A DNA stretch of 64,000 bases from Catonia carolina (lineage: Eukaryota; Arthropoda; Insecta; Hemiptera; Achilidae). The DNA is taken from NCBI GenBank assembly GCA_035578175.1, contig JAQMRL010000003.1, positions 91,924,469 through 91,988,468 of the forward strand. The letters run 5' to 3'. Shown here piece by piece: positions 56,520 to 64,000 of this stretch. A model generated the notes under the pieces. That model was not told the origin of the DNA, searched no databases, and saw only the letters and a list, made by a program, of their open reading frames with translations. Positions within the stretch are counted from its first letter, which is position 1. Each line of letters starts with the position of its first letter. The position numbers and the translations under genes are program-made.

Positions 56520-58228
56520 ATAACAATGAATAAGTTATAAAAAGAAATTTAAATTTAAATGGTAGCTTAATACAAACTGATAAGTTTTTTTTATAATTAT
56601 TTCATTTCTATGAGCCTCCTTATATCTCATATATTTAAAATTAATGGAGTTTGGGTTATTTTGTGTAGAATTAACAGGAAGTGTAAGAAAAGATTGAATA
56701 CTGAAGTCATTAGAGAAGCAATTTCCTAGAGTTATGAGGGCAAGACACTTACATAAATTTTATTAAATTGTGTGTAAATAGGTTTTGTTTATCATCAGAA
56801 TCCTTGAAAAGATTCAGTAACTTTTTAAGAAATTTTTTTCTAATTGGATTAGAAAATAAAATCATATCTATATTAAAGTTAGGTAAAGTCGATCACACAT
56901 TTTATATGCTGATAGAGAACATATTTAAAAATTAGAAATTTAAAAGAATTAGCTTGTGTCAACTAGTTGATGCTGAACATTTCTGCAGCATCTACACTAG
57001 TTCTTTTAAAAATGTTCTCTTGGCATTTGAGACTTCTCCGCAGATTACCGGTTGTGCATCCTCAAAAGCATTTGTTGCATGTGAGGGGGGGGGGGGTAGT
57101 ATTGTGTGTTTTAAATTTTATAGGAATAGAATACCATAAAGATCTATTGCTACATCTGTCACGGATGGTAAAAATAAGTCGTCGTATGTGCTGTAAGATC
57201 GTACACATTGTGAGTTGTTTTATCTGTGCACATCATGTACAACATGTGTGAATATTTTTTATGTTTATTTATTTAATATTACATGTGTAAGTATTGTTTT
57301 GCTCTGTATTGTCAAATGGCGTTTTTTTGTGAAGATTTAGCAGAGCTTCACAATTAAACTCCATTCTTAATGTTTTTATGAATTTTGTACATTCTTATTT
57401 GGTTCTCTAGAGAAAATTTTAAGCACCTGTATAATAATCGTTTCAGTATATAAAAGTATATTTTGAGATTTTATCGTGTTTTTAAAAGCAAGAATTCTGA
57501 AATAAATTTCTTGAATTTTTACTACATGATTTTTTTAATCCTGAAGAAATTAAAAAATCTAAATATTGTACCAAGTCATCAAATATTAAAAACCCAGAAT
57601 ATGGTCCATTTTATTTCAAATGGAGATTCTGTTTGCTTTAATTAAAGAATTCAATCGAACAGATTAAAACACTTTTCTATAGTTTAAAAAGGGCTTTTTA
57701 GAAATTTCCAAAAAAATCGACATTAAATTGATAAAAGTAGTAACGAGATTTAATGAAGTAGAAACAAAATAATTTATTTAAGTTTCGGAGATGCTACTAT
57801 TATTGTGGCGACATTATGAAGTTCAATTTTTTGACTGACATTGTAGTGACAGGTACAAAACAACGCAGAATAGAACTATAAGTGTTAATGTAACTGTAAA
57901 ATTGGTTGTTTAGAGATGTATATTATAATTATAAAAAAATAAATAAATAGTAAATAAATAGTAAAATAAATTTGCCACTAGTTCTTAATCTTAAAAATTT
58001 AGTCGTAAATTTAAACATCAGTTTCTTACCAAAGAGGCACCGAAACGTTTAATTTAATGTTAAGCAGCTATTAGGCCATATAAACCTTCCATTTAATCAA
58101 TCCCTAACAACCGAAGATAATAATAATAGCACTTACGGTCTTAAATAGCTCATCAGATTGTCACAGCTTATAGCTAATAGCCTATATCATAATTAATATC
58201 TGAAATCGATTAGATATACATTACTGAC
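56520..58228. other. Host intron, no recognisable gene
   Basis: Part of the 4387-bp intron between the two upstream sidestep exons. A run of about 12 G lies near 57085-57097 within a GC-richer island (56955-57250). The small frames there show no motif. Confidence 0.45.
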
Positions 58229-58373
58229 GGTATACATTCAGCTTCCAGCCATCCTCAAGGGCAGAATCATGAATTAGTGGTGTATCTGCTCGGCAAGAGA
58301 GGAATTTGCCAAAATCCTCCATTGTTGGCACAAATGTCAACGTACTCACTGTTCTATTTCCATCCGAACTTGT
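58229..58373 (-). CDS. Sidestep-family protein, exon ending the preceding Ig domain
   Basis: This 145-bp exon reads [20 protein letters not shown], then [21 protein letters not shown] and GWKLNVY plus one base. The pattern STLTF.P..ED.GK.LSCRA....P is the end of an Ig domain with its second cysteine, and EDGWKL.VYHVP is a well-known Side-family linker. The acceptor is TTTCAG (58374-58379) and the donor is GTCAGT (58223-58228). The exon begins in phase 0, and the split codon is completed by the exon at 53841. The upstream exon was not found in the window. Confidence 0.85.
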
Positions 58374-58954
58374 CTGAAACAAAATAAAAACAACAAAATA
58401 TCTTAAATAGGTATAATTATTTTATTTATGTTCAGCAAACTTTTAATAAACCGACAAAATCGATACTAAACCCGTTCGGAATAAAGAAAATATAACTTCA
58501 TTTGCTAATTTAATTTAATTTAATTGCTGAAAACTTATCAATTAAATGAATGAATAAATTAATTATTAAAAAAAAATTAATTTCCTCTATTTCATATTAT
58601 TTATGTGTTATAATAACTAAAATTTTAGTTTAACTGTATAATTTACGCAAGGTCTTGTCTCTCAAGAATCTTTCAGTTCATATTGTATTTCCTTCTTTAT
58701 AATAAAAATAGTTTACTCAATCTGGTTCGATTGCAACTCTTTTACTGTTGGAGGACTACGATGTCATCTCTCAAACGGTCGATTGAATAGTTAATATTAT
58801 TAATTTTATGAAAATTGACCCTCGCGGTAAAGGTTTGTTTGAACAGTTTTCTCGGCCAATCTACGCGAATGCTTGGATTGGTCTTTTCTCTTGTTTTGTG
58901 TTCCATGAAGAAGTACAACATATCTTTTCCTGTTTTATTTCACTATGTCCGTAT

Positions 58955-59065
58955 GTTGCAATCTATTCAATTTAAGAACAATAAGCAAACACATGATCTA
59001 ATGAAATTAGGGTGATATGTATGACGTGTAAATAAGGTGTAGTCTTATGCAGATTCAAGCCGACC
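58955..59065 (-). mobile_element. SINE-2 fragment
   Basis: Plus-strand landmarks gttgcaatctattcaattta, gtatgacgtgtaaataaggt and gtagtctta match the 3' half of SINE-2. The tRNA-like head is absent. Confidence 0.6.
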
Positions 59066-59342
59066 TTTTTGATGGATATCCATTTAGGTGGATAAAATAC
59101 GTAGTGAGTTTGGTCTTAGTATGTCCACAACTTTGGTTCTGGAGAAAATATTTGTTTTCAGTTATTTGAGTTTCACCCTTACCTACAAAGTAGATATATT
59201 ATATAGGTGACAAGATAAATTTATGAGGCAACATGTGAAATTACAATCGTTAATCTGAAAAGGAATGTTAAAAAGGATACGGAGTTAACATTTTATTAGG
59301 CATTGGCTCCGGGAAGAGAAATTTCGATTACAGGTTAAAGAG

Positions 59343-59372
<30 letters not shown>

Positions 59373-59375
<3 letters not shown>

Positions 59376-59539
59376 TTGGTTTAACGTTCGACTGTTCTAT
59401 AATTACTGCTAATACAGCCGGTGAAGGATGTAATGATTTTTTGTAACGTATGAAAATATGCCGTGCCTGAATGGGATTTGAACCCAAAACCGCATGATGA
59501 GAGGCGAGCACGTTACCAACTACGCCAATGCGGCCGGCA
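59373..59539 (-). mobile_element. SINE-1 copy with (AAT)n tail
   Basis: Full-length minus-strand SINE. The head is gccggccgcattggcgtagt, and the B box has one change (gggtttgaaccc region on minus reads gggttcaaatccc). It ends in an (AAT)n tail (plus ATT run 59345-59376) rather than poly-A. Confidence 0.85.
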
Positions 59540-59911
59540 GGATCAAGAGAAGAAAGCAGATTGCGTTCAGCAGAAATAAGATTCATTTGGGCTGTTAAAG
59601 TTAATAAATTAGACAGGCTTCAAAATGAAAAAAATTGGGCAGAGCTGGGATTTCAAGCTCTGAATATTTAATAAGTGAGTAAAGAAGGAGATGGAGGAAT
59701 CGTGATGCTCCCAAAAATAATCCCCCTCGACGCGTTGAGGTACAGATCTGAGTAAAACAGATGTGCGTAGGCCTTGGAGGAACTGGTCAGGGTCGGTTTT
59801 CGCACAGAAATGTGTTTGCCTATACGCAGTGGAAGACGAAGAACAAGAAGAAACCTAATAATTATCCATTTTTTAAAAAACTTCATATAACGTTATTCTA
59901 AATTTTTGCTG

Positions 59912-60262
59912 TTTAGGTCATCAGCCAAAAGGCTGGTTTGATCCTCTAGGGGCTTTACTAAGTGAACCGAGAAGTTGGTGGTTTACCATTGTCTTCCTCA
60001 CTGAGTGAAAAAGTATGCTTATCAGCATGCCGTGCCCTCTGAAAAGCGCATATTTTTCACCCTGCAAATGACACCTTCACTTCATTCACCACAGGGTCTG
60101 GCTGTATAATGAAATTAATTATTTTCAGAGGAGATAAAGCTGATATGTATCTTTCACACTTCTACCTCTCCAGTTCTTAAATGATTCAGTAATTTAATAA
60201 GCTGATCCTGTGATAAGAAACAGAATTATTTTTTTGTAGCCTTGGAACTAACAGATTGAGTG
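59912..60262 (-). repeat. AAC repeat, copy 10, 5'-truncated
   Basis: Plus strand begins gtttaggtcatcagcc. It ends at tgcaaataataataatt without the gcccataac end. Confidence 0.75.
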
Positions 60263-60499
60263 CAAATAATAATAATTATTATTATTCTCAATAGTACAAT
60301 GTTATTCAATAACACCAGGGAATGCGATGAAAAACATACAAGCAATGTGAACATGAATCAGTCTAGTGAACTATATTGGCATGAAAGTAATGAAAAACAA
60401 TGCAGCAGTAAAATGTTTAAACAGGCTATGAAATAGATGATTGATTTTACATACAATAAAAATACTGCCGATTGTCCGTTCGTATAAATAAACGTACAA

Positions 60500-60500
60500 G

Positions 60501-60553
<53 letters not shown>

Positions 60554-60696
60554 AACACACAGACCAATCGCTATTAACAAGTTTTTGGGTTCAGGGGGTC
60601 TGAAAACGTGGTGTATATCCGGTGAAAACTCTATTTCTAAAAAACGACAAAAAATATTGTCCTTCCTATATACAATCATATAGGCAAGATAATGTA
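60500..60696 (+). mobile_element. C element, right end only, next to (TA)n
   Basis: A (TA)n tract (60502-60544) and a short CA tract lead into accaatcgctattaacaag, gggttcagggggtctgaaaa and the terminal tataggcaagataatgta. Everything left of the CA tract in the consensus is missing here. It is present in the opposite orientation at 61570-62396. Confidence 0.75.
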
Positions 60697-60699
60697 AAA

Positions 60700-61568
60700 A
60701 TATTATGTTTATATAGTTAATAGTTAATTTTTCGTATATAGACAATAACTTTTATGTCTTTTATCAATTTTTCTTCTATTTTCCATAAAATATTTTCTTT
60801 TAGGAAACTTGTTTTAACCAACCAAAAAAATTCTATCTGGTCGAAAACCTAAAAAAATGTTCAGTAATAAATTTGTCAAAGACGCAAAGACAATTTCACT
60901 ATCCAGTAATAAGTAATATTTACTATGTTTGACGAAAACATAATTCTCTCAAAAACTTTCTCAAACGACGTCCGAGTTATTGATATTTTCGAAAAACCAT
61001 ATTCACAGAAAGACACATTATATCGCTCCATGTGAAACAGGAAAATCTAAATAGGAACCTATTAAAACCCGTTCGATTGAACCTGCTATAAAAACCAGAA
61101 ACAACAAATGTACGAAACGTGAAAATAAGTTAGTTGAACTATGTGACATTCTGTTTAGAAAATTGTTCCAGTGTTTGTTTTACAGTAGTCTATTTCTCCC
61201 ACGTTATACAGTATTAGTTTTACTTCGTGCTTAGTTCTTTTTATATGACTTCATGAACATTGTAAGTATTATTTGAATTTAACTTTATATTGAACAGAAA
61301 AGAAAACATTGTCAGTGACCGCTTTATGTTATTTGTTTAATAAAAGAATTTTCTAGAAATATTTCTATAAAAAGTAATTAAAAATAATATTGAAGTAGAG
61401 CTAAACTTGAATTAAAATGAATCTGTAGTAGTTACATATTGCACAACCATGCATTTAAAAATGGCGTCATTATTTATTACATCCGTTGCTATAACATCAC
61501 TTCATTGTTTTTCTTACACTTCAATTTTAATTAATTAATAATTTAATTTCAAAATATTTTCTTCAATT
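60700..61568. other. No recognisable gene
   Basis: AT-rich DNA between two opposite C element parts; no open frame of note. Confidence 0.4.
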
Positions 61569-61569
61569 T

Positions 61570-61572
61570 AAT

Positions 61573-61629
<57 letters not shown>

Positions 61630-62396
61630 GAACAAAATATAACCAGAACGGTACATTGTTCAAAGTTGAAACTTGAAACTTAAGTTAGGGACCACTAGAG
61701 AACCCGACACGAACGTTTTAATCACAATCGGTGTACCGGGAGTAGTAGTTTATTCGTGTAATTTTTCAGTGTTTTGTGATTTCCTAAAAAACGGCTCCTA
61801 TGATTTTTTAAAAAATCGCCTCATTAACAGCTCTACATGATAAGGTAGGCGCCATGACTTATGAATTTCTTGGGGAGGCTCTGCTGTCGTAGAAAAATTT
61901 CTTTTTTAAAGATAGCGGTCTTTATATTCATTTTAGGGCAAAAGTGTATATATAATAAAAGTTGTAGAAAATTATAAACCTATAACTTTTATTTCAAACA
62001 TATCTTTGTATAACGCTTAGTTTAGCGGTAAATAAATTTGTTTTTTTTTCATGAAAATCTGTAAAAGAATTGGTTTTTTAAGATTTTGGCCGTAGTATGC
62101 ATTTTACAACAGAAGCGTAGGTATAATATCAAATTTATAGGGAATTAAAATATCTACCAACAACTTTTATTTTAAGAATTTTTTCTACAGGGCCGCTATT
62201 TTAGCGTGAAGAGTGATTTTATATATTATTAAGCCAAACTAAGGTTGATTTTCATTTTGTATCATATACTCTTGATTAAAATTAGGTTATGATTTTTGAG
62301 ATTAGATTTCTGGTTTATTTTTAATGTTAGGTAATACTTTTCATTATTTGCATTGGCAAGAGAAAGTTGTATGAGTGTTTCACACCAGATTTTTGT
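61570..62396 (-). mobile_element. C element, left part only, next to (TA)n(TG)n
   Basis: The plus strand begins with (TA)n(TG)n at 61574-61628. It passes aaacttaagttagggacc, gggagtagtagtttattcgt and taagccaaactaaggttgat, and ends ggcaagagaaagttgtatga...ccagattttt at 62396. It is the minus-orientation left portion of the element up to its dinucleotide tract. Confidence 0.8.
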
Positions 62397-62399
62397 ATT

Positions 62400-63125
62400 T
62401 AAAGTTCATAATCTAATCACTGTGTTTCCGGCAAATATATTTTACAAAACAAATTTTAACCATTACACGAAGTTTGTTATGAAAATATCATCAATCCTGG
62501 AACTCGTTGACGTTTTCAAAACAAATATAATTTTCAATTCACAATAATATGGTAATAAAGACTCGAGCCTCATGTCTTTTTCATAAAATACATTACTGCC
62601 TGTCCTAAAAACATAGCTGTATACTGAACCGAATTCGCAGAAAAATACGTTTCATCTACGTATATATTTAAAACGCAAAATCGCTTCCAATGTATTTTAA
62701 ATGGGAATTCTAATAACTCCTAAATACTGAGTTTTACCGAACCGATTTTTATAATAATTACATGATTTTAAAGAGTATTCTTTCCTAATTTTCCCAAAAG
62801 CTTTACATTTGAAATTCATGCTAATATAAGCTTCACTTTACTAAATGAAAAAGAGTAAATTTTGTTTACAACGTAGCGGTAATACACCGTAATGTAGTGG
62901 GTTTCTCTTACATTTACCCCCTCTATAACCATATATAGGTTATGTGTCATCTCTCTTCTCTTCTCACAAAACATTCAGTCGGAATTAGAGATTGTTTTAT
63001 CTAAAGTTTTTGTTTAAAACCGTTCTTTTCAGGACAAACTATCGTACTACTGTTTTTAGTTGTTACTCACCGTTCTTCTAAAAAAGGTTAAGTTTTTTAT
63101 TAACTTAGATCATTTATTTAATGAT
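62400..63125. other. No recognisable gene
   Basis: AT-rich; nothing supported. I searched for an upstream sidestep exon and found none. Confidence 0.4.
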
Positions 63126-63126
63126 T

Positions 63127-63518
63127 GTTGTTGTTTAGGTCATCAGCCGAAAGGCTGGTTTGAACCTGCAGAGGTTTTAATAAGTAAAATGAGGAGTGAG
63201 GTGGTTTAACCTGCCTTCCTCACTGAATGGAAAAGTACGCTTATCAGCATGCCGGGCCCTCTGAAAAGCACATATTTTCCATTCTGTAAATAACACGTTC
63301 ATTTCATTCACCCCAGGGTCTGGCTGTATAATGAAATTCATTACTTTCAGAGGAGATAACTCTGATTAGTGTCTTTTTACATTTCTACCTCTTCTGTTCT
63401 TAAATGATTCAGTCATTTAACTGGCTGACCATGTGATAAGAAACAGAACTATTTTTTTAGCCCTACAACAAACAGATTGAGTGTAAATAATTTTACACTC
63501 CACCTGTCTGTTATGGGC
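63127..63518 (-). repeat. AAC repeat, copy 11
   Basis: Full-length copy whose (AAC)n tail appears as gttgttgtt before gtttaggt (63123 onward) and whose other end is gttatgggc. The MNFIIQPDPGVNE peptide block is retained on the minus strand, with a later frame shift. Confidence 0.85.
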
Positions 63519-63519
63519 T

Positions 63520-64000
63520 GATACTTATGGTATCGTGCATAAATAGACTAAAGAATGTTTTAAGATTCATTATTTTACAGAACGCTACTAATGTTGTATT
63601 TAATAATAGGGGTTTGAAATCCAAGAAATTTGTGCAAATTTATTCACACGGGCCACTATGCTAATAGTTGTTTAAAACATAATGTAATCTGTATAGAATA
63701 TCAACATCTAAATTCTTTATTTTTAAACATTGAATAAAATAGTGTCATATTTCGTACAAATGTAATATGGGAAATGTCTGCGTAGTTGGCTGTTAGATAT
63801 AAGAGTTTTCATTTGTTGAAAACTATTTTAACAGCGGCCAAGTTAAAGTTGTAGAAAAGTTGTATAAATGCGTGATGATGGTGCAAGCTAACATTTGACT
63901 ACAGAAGAAAACCATGAAGAAAAAGAGAAAGTGCAGGAAAGGGCGATTTCTGAAATCTGTATAGAAGCAGAGCAATGAGTTATACTTAGCACCTTCCTGC
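63520..64000. other. No recognisable gene
   Basis: AT-rich with a purine-rich end; nothing supported. Confidence 0.4.

Noticed and set aside
60358..60745. Frames with long YIYIYI stretches
   Set aside because: Translation of a (TA)n tract; no coding evidence.

Overview
This is an AT-rich, intron- and repeat-dominated stretch of an animal nuclear genome, almost certainly an insect. The evidence is a sidestep-family (Side/Beat-pathway) immunoglobulin gene with canonical GT/AG introns, insect-type jockey and RTE-like LINEs, tRNA-derived SINEs, a Tc1/mariner-type transposon, a pogo scrap and a Helitron-like terminus. I see no prokaryotic operon, no rRNA, no convincing functional tRNA gene and no CRISPR. 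The species cannot be fixed from the sequence; a large repeat-rich genome such as that of a hemipteran would fit, but that is inference.

The host gene runs on the minus strand. Three exons can be recognised: 58229-58373, 53711-53841 and 5543-5702. Their phases join without a break. They encode the end of one Ig domain and nearly all of the next, typical of Side-family cell-surface receptors. The intron between the last two is about 48.0 kb and splits the Ig domain between its two cysteines. Nearly everything else in the window lies inside this gene's introns or beside its exons. No further exon was found downstream (1-5542) or upstream (58374-64000). An unidentified minus-strand open frame lies at about 85-450.

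The intron is a graveyard of mobile elements in nested layers. The youngest clear insertion is a 3.1 kb RTE-like LINE (40497-43642, minus) with an uninterrupted 992-codon endonuclease/reverse transcriptase frame, a (GAA)n tail and a perfect 12-bp target duplication. Older material includes LINE scraps (1-45, 1625-2165, 20655-20765, 27392-27650, 29735-30774, 49665-50075, 54057-54400, 55443-56515), a broken mariner-type transposon (34238-35842), transposase fragments (12255-12618, 23455-23639, 25755-25890), and many short non-autonomous families. I use these working names: SINE-1 (tRNA-derived, six copies), SINE-2 (tRNA-derived, minus strand, three copies), SINE-3 (tRNA-derived, about four copies), the AAC repeat (about 390 bp, (AAC)n tail, eleven copies), the C element (about 1 kb, ends carrying actttctcttgcc, with an internal (CA)n tract), and short inverted-repeat elements (MITEs).

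The parts most worth a second look are these. (1) A 4.8 kb segment (33150-37924) splits a C element inside its (CA)n tract; it has a different tandem array near each end, and both arrays are loaded with the motif GAGGAC. (2) An 808-bp block at 46466-47273 is built of three successive palindromes inside one outer inverted repeat. (3) Two complementary halves of a C element in opposite orientation (60.5-61.6 kb) look like a small inversion through (TA)n tracts. (4) A 914-bp insertion of unknown type (19270-20183) lies between 10-bp direct repeats. (5) Several nested insertions have readable target duplications or an empty-site copy in the same window, which gives a relative chronology. I found no gene system that I could honestly call a new biochemical pathway.
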